From: CAVUAF01 sp963739375
Lineage (GTDB): Bacteria > Acidobacteriota > Terriglobia > Terriglobales > Acidobacteriaceae
Length of the DNA: 64,000 nucleotides
Assembly: GCA_963739375.1 (NCBI GenBank)
Contig: CAVUAF010000015.1
Location: 186,001 to 250,000 of the forward strand
Direction of reading: 5' to 3'
Positions 20,242-29,624 of the stretch are shown one piece after another (within the stretch, counting starts at the first letter, position 1; every line of letters begins with the position of its first letter). The position numbers and the translations under genes are program-made. The notes under the pieces were generated by a model. That model did no database searches. It saw nothing but the letters and a program-made list of their open reading frames with translations, and was not told the origin of the DNA.

Positions 20242-22023
20242 ATGAAACGCGCCCTGCTCGTTTGTCTGCTCCTCACCGCCGCCTTTGCCCAGCAGCCACC
20301 CAGCCCGCAGCCGCCGCCAGCCGCGCCCGGCTTCGACATGATCTGGGGCCTCAAGGTCCCGCTGCGCGACGGGGTGCGCCTCAACGCCACCGTCTACCGG
20401 CCAAACCGCCAGGCGGGGCCGCTCCCAGTCATCTTCACCCTCACCCCGTACATCGCCGACACCTACCAGGAGCGCGCGCAGTTTTTCGCGCAGAACGGCT
20501 ACGTGTACGCGCTGGTCGACGTGCGCGGTCGCGGCAACTCCGAGGGCAAATTCGAGCCCTTCGCCAACGAAGCCCGCGACGGCCACGACGTGGTGGAATT
20601 CCTCGCTCGCCAGCCCTGGTCCAACGGCAAGATCACCATGTGGGGCGGCTCCTACGCCGGCTACGACCAGTGGGCCACGCTCAAGGAACTCCCGCCGCAC
20701 CTCGCCACCATCGTGCCCGCGGCCGCCGCGCAGCCGTCGGTGGATTTCCCCTTCTTCAAGAACATCTGGTCGAGCTACGACATCCAGTGGCTGACCTTCA
20801 CCTCGGGCGTCACTCCCAACAACAACCTCTTCGGCAACGCGGGCTTCTGGACGGGAAAATTCAAGGAGATGTACGATCACCACCTCCCCTTTCGCGCGCT
20901 CGAAGAAATCGTCGGCAACCCCAGCACCGCCTGGAAGCTCTGGATGCAGCATCCCACGCCCGATGCCTACTGGCTGGCGATGAATCCCACGCCCGAGCAG
21001 TACGCGAAGATGAGCATCCCCATCCTCACCATCACCGGGCACTACGACGGCGACCAGCGCGGCGCCCTCCGCTTCTACCGCGACCACATGCGCTACGGCG
21101 CCGCCGCCGCCAAGCAGCAGCACTATCTCATCATCGGTCCCTGGGACCACGCCGGCACCCGCACTCCGCGCACCGAGGTCGGGGGCGTCCAGTTCAGCGA
21201 GAAGTCGAAACTCGACCTCAACCAGCTCCACAAAGCCTGGTACGACTGGACCCTGAAAGGCGGCCCCAAGCCCGATTTCCTGAAGAAGCGCGTCGCCTAC
21301 TACGTCCCCGGCCCCGACCTGGCGAAGGAAGAGTGGAAGTACGCCGACGCGCTCGACCAGATCGCCGGCGAAATTCGCGTCCTCTACCTCGGTTCCGACG
21401 GCCACGCCAACGACGCCTTCCACTCCGGCACGCTGCACGAAGATCCGCCGCCCTACCAGTCAGCGACCGACCAGTGGACCTACGACCCGCTCAACCTCGC
21501 GCCCGGCGAGCGCGAGCGCGAAGAAGTGAAGGACTACCTGCTCGACCAGCGCGAGGCCATGAACCTCTACGGCGAGGGCGTCATCTACCATTCTGAGCCC
21601 TTCCCTGCCGACACCGAAATCACCGGCGAGCTCAAGCTCACCCTCTGGCTCGCCATGGACGTCCCCGACACCGACCTGCTGGTGCAGGTCTATGAAGTCA
21701 TGCCCAACGGCCGCAGCCTGGGCCTCACCGACGACATGCTGCGTGCCAGCTACCGCGACTCGCTCACCGAGCGCAAGCCTGTCCCGGCCGGCGAGCCGGT
21801 GAAATACGAGTTCAACGCCTTCCAATGGTTCTCGCGCAAAGTGGCGCGCGGCAGCCGCTTGCGGCTCATCGTCAAGTCGCCGAATTCCATCCAGCTGGAG
21901 AAGAACTACAATGCCGGCGGCGCGGTTGAAGACCAGACCGCCAGGGACGCCCGCACGGCGCACCTCACCGTGCTGCACGACGCCACGCATCCCAGCGCCC
22001 TGGAGTTGCCGATTGTGAAGTGA
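20242..22023 (+). CDS. Exported CocE/NonD-family hydrolase (X-Pro dipeptidyl-peptidase type)
   Basis: 593-aa alpha/beta hydrolase with a signal peptide (MKRALLVCLLLTAAFAQ). The nucleophile elbow is GGSYAG (Ser near residue 137), the acid lies in TITGHYDGDQ, and the catalytic His in IIGPWDHAG. The N-terminal PLRDGVRLNATVYRP and VDVRGRGNSEG are classic for the S15/CocE group. A C-terminal jelly-roll domain follows (DTDLLVQVYEVMPNGRS). Members cleave X-Pro peptides, cocaine esters or glutaryl amides. The substrate here is unknown. Confidence 0.93.
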   Translation: MKRALLVCLLLTAAFAQQPPSPQPPPAAPGFDMIWGLKVPLRDGVRLNATVYRPNRQAGPLPVIFTLTPYIADTYQERAQFFAQNGYVYALVDVRGRGNSEGKFEPFANEARDGHDVVEFLARQPWSNGKITMWGGSYAGYDQWATLKELPPHLATIVPAAAAQPSVDFPFFKNIWSSYDIQWLTFTSGVTPNNNLFGNAGFWTGKFKEMYDHHLPFRALEEIVGNPSTAWKLWMQHPTPDAYWLAMNPTPEQYAKMSIPILTITGHYDGDQRGALRFYRDHMRYGAAAAKQQHYLIIGPWDHAGTRTPRTEVGGVQFSEKSKLDLNQLHKAWYDWTLKGGPKPDFLKKRVAYYVPGPDLAKEEWKYADALDQIAGEIRVLYLGSDGHANDAFHSGTLHEDPPPYQSATDQWTYDPLNLAPGEREREEVKDYLLDQREAMNLYGEGVIYHSEPFPADTEITGELKLTLWLAMDVPDTDLLVQVYEVMPNGRSLGLTDDMLRASYRDSLTERKPVPAGEPVKYEFNAFQWFSRKVARGSRLRLIVKSPNSIQLEKNYNAGGAVEDQTARDARTAHLTVLHDATHPSALELPIVK

Positions 22024-22120
22024 GGGAATTTGTGATTTGAGATTTGTGATTTGCGATTGAGGTCAAGTGCAGACTCCGTTCCGCACAATCGCAAATCGCC
22101 AATCACCAATCGCAAATCAT
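22024..22120. repeat. AATCGCAAATC/GATTTGTGATTTG repeat text
   Basis: Both orientations of GATTTGYGATT and AATCRCAAATC occur in 100 bp, forming an imperfect inverted repeat. A related stretch is at 50295-50330. Confidence 0.7.
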
Positions 22121-22135
22121 TGGAGCCGCTTGCCG

Positions 22136-22957
22136 ATGACCAACGATACGAAGCTCTGGGCCCGCCAGGGGCGCATCGCCGCCTCCGAGCGCTGGGAGCG
22201 CCAGTCGGCCGCCATGGGGCGCGGCGTCACGGACACCATCGTCGAATTCGCCGCCCCGGCCCCCGGCATGCACGTCCTCGACCTGGCCAGCGGCACCGGC
22301 GCGCCCGCCATCCCGCTGGCCCGGACCGCCGCCCGCGTCGTCGCCACCGACGTCAACCACGAGCCGCTGCGCATTGCCCGCACCCGCGCCACCGAGCGCA
22401 GCCTCGCCAACCTCCGCTTCGCCGTGGTCGATGCCCACGCTCTGCCCTTCGTCGACGCCGCCTTCGACCTCGTCACCTCGCGCTACGGCGTCATGTTCTT
22501 TCGCGACGTCGTCCGCGCCTTCCGCGAAGCCCGCCGCGTCCTGCGTCCCGGCGGCCGCATCGCCCTCATCACCTGGGGCCGCGAGGGCCAGCCCTACCAC
22601 GCCAGCATGGCCGGCGTGGTCCACCAGCTCATCGGCGGCCCCATGTGGCCCGTGGGCCCGTTCACGCCCTACCGCTTCGCCGACCCGGAATCGCTGGCCG
22701 CGCCGCTGCGTGCCGCCGGCTTTCACGACGTGCACACCGAGTGCCGCACCGTGGAGTGGGCGTGGCCCGGCGCCGCCGAAGAATTGTGGGAGTATTTCCG
22801 CGAAGTGACCACGCCCTGCCGCGCGCTCATCGACCGCATCCCGCCCGCGCGCGCGCCGGAAATCAACACTGCCGTACTCGCCAGCTTGCGCCGCTACCAG
22901 CGCGGCGATCAGATCGCCTTCGGCGCCGAGGTCGTCCTCGCCGGCGCCACGGCGTAG
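22136..22957 (+). CDS. Class I SAM-dependent methyltransferase (UbiE/Methyltransf_11 type)
   Basis: 273-aa methyltransferase. SAM-binding motif I is VLDLASGTGAPA; motif II includes VVATDVNHEPL; the post-motifs FDLVTSRYGVMFF and RVLRPGGRIALITWG match the UbiE-like Methyltransf_11 group. The C-terminal third has the aromatic-rich substrate region. It could act on a quinone, lipid or small metabolite. The neighbours do not settle the substrate. Confidence 0.88.
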   Translation: MTNDTKLWARQGRIAASERWERQSAAMGRGVTDTIVEFAAPAPGMHVLDLASGTGAPAIPLARTAARVVATDVNHEPLRIARTRATERSLANLRFAVVDAHALPFVDAAFDLVTSRYGVMFFRDVVRAFREARRVLRPGGRIALITWGREGQPYHASMAGVVHQLIGGPMWPVGPFTPYRFADPESLAAPLRAAGFHDVHTECRTVEWAWPGAAEELWEYFREVTTPCRALIDRIPPARAPEINTAVLASLRRYQRGDQIAFGAEVVLAGATA

Positions 22958-22969
22958 AGGTTCTTCGCC

Positions 22970-23017
22970 GCTGATTTGCTGGAAGTATCTGTGCCGATCT
23001 GTGTAAATCTGTGGCGA
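22970..23017. repeat. ATCTGTG text repeat
   Basis: GTATCTGTGCCGATCTGTG and AAATCTGTGGCG, matching the family at 9485-9560. Lies between convergent genes. Confidence 0.55.
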
Positions 23018-23023
23018 AAGCTT

Positions 23024-24076
23024 TCAGACAACCGAAATCAGCGGCTTCCCCGCCGGCACGACCTCGCCGATGCGCGCGCTCCGCACTTTCGCCTCGGCCA
23101 GCGCCGCCTGCAGCGCGTCCGCGTGCGCCGCCGCCACCGCAATCAGCAGTCCGCCCGCCGTCTGCGGGTCATACAACAGCGTGCGCACATCTTCCGGGAC
23201 GCTCGCGGCGTACTCCACGTTGCATTCCGCGAACTCACGGTTGGCCTTCAGCCCCCCGGGAATGTCGCCGCGCTGCACGCACTCCAGCGCGCCATGCAGC
23301 AGCGGCACCCGCGCCGCCTCCAGCCGCAGCGAGACGTTCGACGCTTTCGCGACCTCGCGCGCGTGCCCGATCAGCCCAAACCCGGTGATGTCGGTCGCGG
23401 TGTGGACTTCGAACTCCTCGCGCAGCAGCACCTCGGCCGTCACCTTGTTCAGCGTGGTCATGGCCGCCACCGCCCCCATCACCCACAGCGGCTCGGCGCT
23501 CCCTTTCTTGATCGCGGTCGAAATCACGCCTGTCCCCAGCGCCTTGGTCAGGAGCAGCGCATCGCCGGCGCGCGCGCCATCGTTGGCAAAGACGCGCCGC
23601 GGATCGATCGTCCCCGTCACCGCGTAGCCGAATTTCGTCTCATCGTCGCGGATGCTGTGCCCGCCCACCACCGTGCACCCCGCCTCCTGCATCTTCGCCA
23701 GCCCGCCCGCCAGGATCCGCTCCAGCACCGCCAGGTCGCCGTTCGCCGGGAAGCACACGATGGCCAGCGCCGTCCGCGGCCGCCCGCCCATCGCGTACAC
23801 GTCGCTCAGCGCGTTGGTCGCCGCAATCTGCCCGAAGAGGTACGGGTAATCCACCACCGGCGTGAAGAAGTCCACGGTTTGCACCAGGGCCAGCCCGTCG
23901 GCGATCAGGTACACTCCGGCGTCGTCGGCATGCTCGAAGCCGACCAGGACGTTAGGATCATTCTGCCGGGCTAATTTCCCTAGCACTAAGTCCAGCGCCG
24001 CCGGACTCAGCTTCGACGCTCAACCGGCAGCTTTCACCGTCTCCGTCAACCGCACGGGTTTCGGCGCATCGGCCAT
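23024..24076 (-). CDS. selD: Selenophosphate synthetase, itself a selenoprotein
   Basis: Makes monoselenophosphate from selenide and ATP for selenocysteine and selenouridine synthesis. Read from the ATG at 24076, the protein starts MADAPKPVRLTETVKAAG, then TGA (24020-24022) as codon 19, then ASKLSPAALDLVLGKL. The UGA is at the catalytic Cys position (Cys17 in E. coli SelD; Sec in Haemophilus and others). The catalytic Lys follows at residue 22. The ATP-binding AIR-synthase fold is complete: VGFEHADDAGVYLI, VQTVDFFTPVVDYP, ATNALSDVYAMGG, VVGGHSIRDDE, TDITGFGLIGHARE, LYDPQTAGGLLIA. 350 aa is normal. Gene callers would start at the GTG at 23986 and lose the active site. One residue differs from the usual VDDP: VDYP. 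Confidence 0.95.
23985..24011 (-). promoter_or_regulatory. Candidate SECIS hairpin of selD
   Basis: On the minus strand, GCTGAGTCC-GGC pairs with GCT-GGACTTAGT (12 bp, three G-U pairs) around a GGC loop at 23999-23997. The loop begins 20 nt after the UGA and starts with G, consistent with bacterial SECIS rules. Confidence 0.65.
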
Positions 24077-24084
24077 GAGGGGGA

Positions 24085-24234
24085 TTGTAACAACCGGCAG
24101 GCGCAGGCCTGGAATCCTGAGCGCAGCGAAGGACCTATTCCGTTGCCGCTGCGGACCGAGCACACTCTCTCCGGCCAAATGCCAAGTGCTAAATGCTAAA
24201 TGCTAAGTGCCAAGTGCTAAATGCCAAGTTCCGC
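24085..24234. repeat. Mosaic repeats upstream of selD
   Basis: GGCAGGCGCAGGCCTGGAAT, CTGAGCGCAGCGAAGGACC, GCGGACCGAGCACACTCTC (compare 8619-8765), then iterations of TAAATGCTAAGTGCCAAGTG up to 24232. Confidence 0.75.
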
Positions 24235-24747
24235 CTACTTCGTCGCCACGTCCGTGATCTTCACCTCCGGATACTCCCGGTTCCAATCACTCGAGACGTG
24301 CTCCAGGGTCAGCCGGAAGGGACGCGCCTGTCCCGGCGCCAGCGGCAGCATGGCGAGGTCCACCGCATCGGTGTATCCCGGACGCTCTTCCAACACGCGC
24401 AGCGGCAGTTGCTCCTGCTGCACCACCTGCCCCAGGGAATTCTTGAAGGTGAGGTTCACCACCGCGTGCGTCACCGTCTTATCGCCCGCGTTCGTCACCT
24501 TGCCTTCCAGGTAGGTGACGCTGGCACCGACAAAGTTCTGCGCCGTCGCCATCTTGATGTCACCCAGCTTGATCTGCGCCGCGTAGGGATGCGGCGCTCC
24601 GCTGCCCGCCGCGCCACCGGGGCTGCGGGTGAAGAACCAGATGCCGCCGACTACCAGCACCACCAGCGCCCCGCCCACCCCAAACGCCGCCCACGGCCGC
24701 TTTTCCGCGGCCTGTCCTCCCGGCGCTCCCAGGAACGGCGTCACCAT
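24235..24747 (-). CDS. DUF2393-like single-pass membrane protein
   Basis: 170 aa with one transmembrane segment near residues 20-40 (AAFGVGGALVVLVVGGIWFF) and a C-terminal extracytoplasmic beta domain (VTYLEGKVTNAGDKTVTHAV...TFKNSLGQVV). This resembles DUF2393/FxLYD-type domains frequent in Acidobacteriota. Function unknown. It is in line with the next gene on the minus strand (37 bp gap), so the two are probably an operon. Confidence 0.75.
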   Translation of the reverse strand: MVTPFLGAPGGQAAEKRPWAAFGVGGALVVLVVGGIWFFTRSPGGAAGSGAPHPYAAQIKLGDIKMATAQNFVGASVTYLEGKVTNAGDKTVTHAVVNLTFKNSLGQVVQQEQLPLRVLEERPGYTDAVDLAMLPLAPGQARPFRLTLEHVSSDWNREYPEVKITDVATK

Positions 24748-24784
24748 GCCGGAATTCTATCCCTTCGTGACTTCGTGGTGAGTC

Positions 24785-25558
24785 TTACTTCCGCTTCGGC
24801 ACCGTCACCGTGGCCGCGAACATGGAATCGCTGATCCCCACGTTGTACTTCACCACGTGCAGGAAGCGCTGGTTGACGGGCTGCCCGTTGTGCAGGCGCG
24901 CCGTGTCGAACGGCGTCGCGACCCCCTGCACCGTGTGGTAGTTGTCGTAGACCTCGTCTTCCACGTCCTTCTCGCGCGACGCCGGGTCGCGGTGGGTGTA
25001 GGTCCTCTTGATCGGCAGGTGCGTCGTCCGGTCCAGGTACAGCGTCACCGACTCGTTCTTGGCGTTGATCACCGTCACCTGGTCGGCCTGCTTGCGTTCG
25101 GCGTAGGCCACGCCGTCGTAGAAGAAAGTCGCGCCCGGCTCGTGGATCCACTGCCGCAGCACGTACTCCAGCGAATAATGCCGCCGCTCCACGAACCCCG
25201 CCAGCGCCTCCTTGTCTTCCGGCTGGGTGCCGCGGAAGGTGATTTCGTACCCCTGGTCGCCGTTGTGGATGATGATCCAGTCGCGCTGCTTGGTCAGCTC
25301 GAGGCGGTCTTTGTCGGGCCACTTCCAGAAGCGCCAGAAGGGCGCTCCCGTGCCGCTTTGTCCCTGGCGGGTAAACCCGTAGGTGCGGCCTTCCTGCTCG
25401 ATGTCCTGGATCGTCAGGTAGGCCGGTCCGCCCAGCGCCGCGATGCCCTGTTCGATGAGGGCACGCGCCTGGCGCGCGTTTTCCTCCTGTGGAGCCGCCG
25501 CCGCCGGACCACCGGCCACACAGCACGCCACCAGCGCCATGAATATCCAGCGTCGCAT
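24785..25558 (-). CDS. Secreted LolA-like (outer membrane lipoprotein-sorting fold) protein
   Basis: 257 aa with a signal peptide (FMALVACCVAGGPAAAA). The body has the pattern of LolA/LolB-fold DUFs: ARALIEQGIAALGGPAYLTI near the N-terminus, a central NGDQGYEITFRG strand, and VTLYLDRTTHLPIKRTYTHR, where a fixed-substrate strand reads LD..THLP. Probably binds lipids or lipoproteins in the periplasm, by fold analogy only. Located upstream of the DUF2393-like gene. Confidence 0.75.
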   Translation of the reverse strand: MRRWIFMALVACCVAGGPAAAAPQEENARQARALIEQGIAALGGPAYLTIQDIEQEGRTYGFTRQGQSGTGAPFWRFWKWPDKDRLELTKQRDWIIIHNGDQGYEITFRGTQPEDKEALAGFVERRHYSLEYVLRQWIHEPGATFFYDGVAYAERKQADQVTVINAKNESVTLYLDRTTHLPIKRTYTHRDPASREKDVEDEVYDNYHTVQGVATPFDTARLHNGQPVNQRFLHVVKYNVGISDSMFAATVTVPKRK

Positions 25559-25640
25559 GAGAGACTGATATTGATTCTAGACGAAGGTGCGCCGCGCTGC
25601 TGGCCAGCGGCCGGCAGCCAGAAGCGAGCAGCTAGCAGCC

Positions 25641-26417
25641 ATGACTGACGGTGTCTCCCTCTCTCTCGCCAACCAGGTGGCCCTTATCACCGGCGGCTCG
25701 CGCGGCATTGGCGCTGCCTGCGTGCGTATGTTTGTCGCCGCCGGGGCGCGCGTGCTCTTCAGCTACCAGCAAGCGCGCGCCGACGCCGAGCGCCTGGTCG
25801 CCGCCTGCGGCGCTGAACGCTGTGCCGCCCTCCCCGCCGACCTCAGCGGCCTCGACGCCGCGGCTGGCCTGGTTCAAGCCGTGGTCACGCGCTACGCCCG
25901 CCTCGATCTCCTGGTCGCCAACCACGGCATCTGGCCGCCCGACGATGTCCCCATCGACCGCATGTCCGACGCGCAATGGCGCCGCACCCTCGCCACCAAC
26001 CTCGACAGCGTCTTCGCCCTCATCAAGCACGCCGTCGCCCAGATGAAGCGCCAGGGCCAGGGCGGAAAAATCGTGGTCATCAGCTCCACCGCCGGGCAGC
26101 GCGGCGAGGCCTTCCACGCCGACTACGCCGCCAGCAAGGGCGCCCTGATCAGCATGGTCAAGGGCCTCTCCACCGAGCTTGCCCGCGACCGCATTTACGT
26201 CAACTGCGTCGCTCCCGGCTGGGTCGAAACCGACATGGCCCGCCCCGCCCTCGCCGATCCCGAAATCAGCCGCCGCACCCTCGCCCTCATCCCCCTGGGC
26301 CGCCCCGCCCGGCCCGAGGAGATCGCCGCCCCCGTGCTCTTCCTCTGCACCGCGCACGCCGACTTCATCACCGGCGAAATCTTCAACGTCAACGGCGGTG
26401 CCGTGCTCGTGGGTTGA
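25641..26417 (+). CDS. Short-chain dehydrogenase/reductase
   Basis: 258-aa classical SDR. The NAD(P) motif is ITGGSRGIG (residues 16-24). The NNAG equivalent reads VANHGIW. The catalytic Ser is in VISSTAGQRG, with the YAASK Tyr/Lys pair, then VAPGWVETDM. The C-terminus ITGEIFNVNGG is typical of the FabG-like group. The alcohol substrate is unknown. The start is the ATG at 25641; the 50 nt before it are CAGCTAGCAGCC-type repeat text, also seen at 50215. Confidence 0.93.
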   Translation: MTDGVSLSLANQVALITGGSRGIGAACVRMFVAAGARVLFSYQQARADAERLVAACGAERCAALPADLSGLDAAAGLVQAVVTRYARLDLLVANHGIWPPDDVPIDRMSDAQWRRTLATNLDSVFALIKHAVAQMKRQGQGGKIVVISSTAGQRGEAFHADYAASKGALISMVKGLSTELARDRIYVNCVAPGWVETDMARPALADPEISRRTLALIPLGRPARPEEIAAPVLFLCTAHADFITGEIFNVNGGAVLVG

Positions 26418-26559
26418 TCCCGTCGCCACCCGGAGGGCGCCGGTTTCGCGTCCGCAAGACGATGCGCGCCTGGCCCCCGCAAACCCGCCTCTGGCGTTGA
26501 CTTTAGGACTTGGAATCAGTACCTTTGCGGGCAACCGCTTCCCCGCCCGCGAGGGTCCT

Positions 26560-27990
26560 GTGAAAGTCCTGCTTGCCGACGACAGTATGACCGCCCAGAA
26601 CATGGGCAAGAAGATCCTGACCGAAGCCGGCTTTGAGGTCATTGCGGTCTCCAACGGCGCCGCGGCGATGAAGAAGATCGCCTCCGAAAAGCCGCAAATC
26701 CTCGTGCTCGACGTCTTCATGCCCGGCTACTCCGGCCTCGAGGTCTGCGAAAAGGTCAAGAGCTCCCCCAACCCCGTTCCCGTTCTCCTCACCGTCAGCA
26801 AGTTGGAGCCCTTCCGCCCCGAAGAAGGCGCCAAGGTGAAGGCCGACGGCCTCATCATCAAGCCCTTCGAGGCCAGCGACCTCGCCAACGCGGTGAAGAG
26901 GCTCGCCGCCAAGCTCGCGCCGAAGGAGGAGACTCCCGAGTACGAAAAGACCGTCCGCATCGCCGCCCCCATCGTCAGCGACGACGAGTGGCAGGAAGCG
27001 CCGGCTGAAGAAGCAGCCCCGGACCGGGCCCAGGTGCCCCAGGCAATGGCCGAGTCCCCGGCTTTTGATCTCGGCGCAGAGCCCCCATCGGTCGCCGCCG
27101 AGCCGCCCGCTTCCTCCATCTGGGACGCCGCCACCGCTCCCGCTCCCGTCGCCGAGCAACCCGCGCCCGAGCCGTCCTTCTTCAGCCCCGAGCCCGAGGC
27201 CGCTCCCGAGCCGGCGCCCGAGTTCCCGGCCCACGCCGCTGCTCCCAGCGTGGCCCCCGGCCTCGAGCCCACCTCCGCCCCCCAGGTCGAAGTGGCCGTC
27301 ACTTCTGCCCCCGGCTTCGAGCCCACCATCGACACCTCGGTCGCCGACCTCATCCCGGCTACCGATCCGGCGTTGGTGACCGGCGCCGGCGTGAGCGAGT
27401 TTGTCACCACCTTCAGCGACGAGGCCTCCGAACCCGTTCCCGTCGGCTACGCTGCCGACCTCGATATCGCTCCCGCTGAGCCCGAGCCTCCCGCGGTGGA
27501 CCTCGCGCGCCCCCCGTCGCGCGACACCACGCCCGAGCCCATCATGCTCTCCGACGTGTTGCCGCCCGAGCCCGAGATCCAGCCGGTCGAGGCGCTTGCC
27601 CCCGAGCCCGTCGAGGCCGCGCCTGAACCTCCGCCCGCTCCCGAGCCGCAGGTCGATATGCTCTTGCAGCAGATGCAGGAGGTCGTCTCCAGCCTGCCGG
27701 TGGCCACGGCGCCCCTGGAAGAGGTGGTTGCGGCGCCGGAACCGGTCCCCGCCCCGCCCGCGGCGGAACCCATCCCCCCGCCGCCTCCTCCTGCCGACGA
27801 GCAGTTCGCCGCCGAACTGGCCGCCGCCATCAGCAGTGCCCCCCTCGCCGCTCCCGAGCACGCCGCCGCGCCGGAAGCCTTGGCGGGCGTCCCCGCCGAG
27901 TTTGATTCCGTGGCCCGCGCCATCGAGCGCGTCCTCGACCGCTTCAAGGCCGAGCTCATCGGCGAAATCATGCGCGAACTCAAGCGCTAG
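26560..27990 (+). CDS. Response regulator with long Pro/Ala/Glu linker and C-terminal helix
   Basis: 476 aa from a GTG at 26560. Residues 1-118 are a receiver domain: acidic pair ADDS, phospho-acceptor Asp in LVLDVFMPGYSG, Thr in LLTVSK and Lys in LIIKPFEASD. About 320 residues of Pro/Ala/Glu-rich low-complexity sequence follow, then a final amphipathic helix (ARAIERVLDRFKAELIGEIM). No DNA-binding output domain is visible, so the output may be protein-protein contact, as in FrzS-like or other single-receiver proteins. No histidine kinase is adjacent. Confidence 0.88.
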   Translation: MKVLLADDSMTAQNMGKKILTEAGFEVIAVSNGAAAMKKIASEKPQILVLDVFMPGYSGLEVCEKVKSSPNPVPVLLTVSKLEPFRPEEGAKVKADGLIIKPFEASDLANAVKRLAAKLAPKEETPEYEKTVRIAAPIVSDDEWQEAPAEEAAPDRAQVPQAMAESPAFDLGAEPPSVAAEPPASSIWDAATAPAPVAEQPAPEPSFFSPEPEAAPEPAPEFPAHAAAPSVAPGLEPTSAPQVEVAVTSAPGFEPTIDTSVADLIPATDPALVTGAGVSEFVTTFSDEASEPVPVGYAADLDIAPAEPEPPAVDLARPPSRDTTPEPIMLSDVLPPEPEIQPVEALAPEPVEAAPEPPPAPEPQVDMLLQQMQEVVSSLPVATAPLEEVVAAPEPVPAPPAAEPIPPPPPPADEQFAAELAAAISSAPLAAPEHAAAPEALAGVPAEFDSVARAIERVLDRFKAELIGEIMRELKR

Positions 27991-28014
27991 CTCCCGCGGG
28001 TGCCCCATCCTGAG

Positions 28015-28190
28015 CGCAGCGAAGGGTGGGTTGCGGACTTGGAATTGTCATCCCGGGCGTGCCGGGGTCCCCATCGAGCCCGGGTTTGGCTTGATGGGGT
28101 GACAGAGCGAGGGATCTGCTTCTTCTGAGAACTGAGAACTGAGAACTGAGAACTGAGAACTGAGAACTGAGAACTGAGAACTGAGAACTG
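28015..28190. repeat. Hairpin module and 7-bp tandem array
   Basis: CTGAGCGCAGCGAAGG at 28012, then a hairpin of CCCCATCGAGCC with GGCTTGATGGGG (loop CGGGTTT), then about 9.4 copies of the heptamer CTGAGAA at 28125-28190, ending 3 nt before the dnaA stop codon. Confidence 0.85.
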
Positions 28191-28192
28191 CT

Positions 28193-29624
28193 CTAGCCCG
28201 TCAGCGTCTCCGTCAGCTTGTTCAGCATCCGGTTCAGGTCTTTGTCGGTCTTCCGCTGCCCGTCGATCTTCTCCACCGAGTGCAGCACCGTGGTGTGGTG
28301 CTTCCCTCCGAACTGCCGCCCGATCTCCGGCAGCGAATGTTCAGTGAGGTGCTTGGCCAGGTACATGGCGATCTGCCGCGGGAAGACGATGGCGCTGGAA
28401 TTGTTCTTGGCCTTGATTTCCACCACCCGCATCCCGAACTGTTCCGCCACCGTGCTCTGGATGTACTCGATGGTCACCTTCGCGTCCTGCGAGTCGATGA
28501 AATTCTTCGGAGCACCTGCTGCGCCGTGCAAGGTTGATCGGCGTGCCCGTCAGCGAGGCATAAGCCATCAGCCGATCAGCGCCCCTTCGAGCTCCCGCAC
28601 GTTGGAGCGGATGGTCGCGCGATGTACAGCGCCACGTCGGTCCGGGAGTGTTCACTCGCTCGCTTTCCGCCTTGCGTTGGAGGATCGCGATCTTCGTCTC
28701 CAGGTCCGGCGGCTGGATGTCGGCGATCAGCCCCCACTCGAAGCGGCTGACCGCAGCCGGTCCTCGATCGCCGCAAGCTCCTTCGGCGGCCGGTCGCAGG
28801 CGATCACGATCTGCTGCGACGTCTCGTAGCAGCGCGTTGAAACGTGTGAAAAAACTCTTCCTGCGTCCGCTCCTTGGCGCCAGGAACTGGATGTCGTCCA
28901 CCAGCAGCACGTCGACCTTGCGGAACTTGTCGCGGAAGCTGGTCATGCTGTCGTAGCGCAGCGAGTTGATCACCTCGTTGGTGAACTTCTCGCGCTCAGG
29001 TAGCAGATCGACGCCTGCGGCTTGCGCTGTTTGATAGCCTGCCCGATGGCCTGCATCAGGTGCGTCTTCCCCATCCCCACCCCGCCGTACAGGAAGAGCG
29101 GGTTGTAGGCCTTCGAGGGCCGCGCCGACCACCGCCTGCGCCGCCGCGTGCGCAAACTGGTTCCCCGACCCCACCACGAAACTCTCGAAGGTGTAGCGCG
29201 GATTCAGGAGCGCCGCGCTCTCCCAGTCGAAGCGCTGCTGCTTCGCCGTCGCCGGCGTGGCCGCACTCGCGCTGCCCGCCGTGCTGAAGCCCCCATCGTG
29301 CCGCAGCGTGGTGCCCGTCGTGGCCGCCGGAACGCTCACCGCCTGCGGCGGCTTGGGCTCGTCCTCCGGGGTGATGAACTGCACGTCGGAAAAGTCCATC
29401 GCCAGGTTGTCCAGCGCTTCCTGGATCAGGTCGGCGTACTTCTCGCCAATGTGCCGGAACTCCGGCGTCGGCACCCGCACGAACAGGATGCCCCCCTTGG
29501 CGTGGCTGTAGCGCGTCGGCTTCAGCCACGTCTCATAGGAATGGCGATTGATCTTCTTCTCGAGTGCGTCCAGGATGCGGACCCAAGGATTTGGAACGGC
29601 GGTGGCAGCGGAACCAGTCGACAT
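28193..29624 (-). CDS. dnaA: Chromosomal replication initiator DnaA, frame broken by indels
   Basis: AAA+ initiator that melts the origin. Domain I is intact (ILDALEKKINRHSYETWLKP). The AAA+ part is readable across frames: NPRYTFESFVVG, Walker A GGVGMGKTHL, Walker B VLLVDDIQFL, then SRFEWGLIADIQPPDLETK. Domain IV is intact at the end, with the DNA-binding signature GKHHTTVLHSVEKI. Frame changes occur near 29118, 28995, 28880, 28845-28830, 28750, 28640-28660, 28615, 28575 and 28510-28535. As with gyrB, translated segments between breaks look fully conserved, so errors are likelier than decay. A functional cell needs this gene. It is isolated from dnaN, gyrB and the parAB locus. Confidence 0.92.

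Noticed and set aside
28125..28190. CRISPR or iteron array beside dnaA
   Set aside because: It is a pure 7-bp tandem (CTGAGAA) also found dispersed elsewhere; no DnaA-box similarity.
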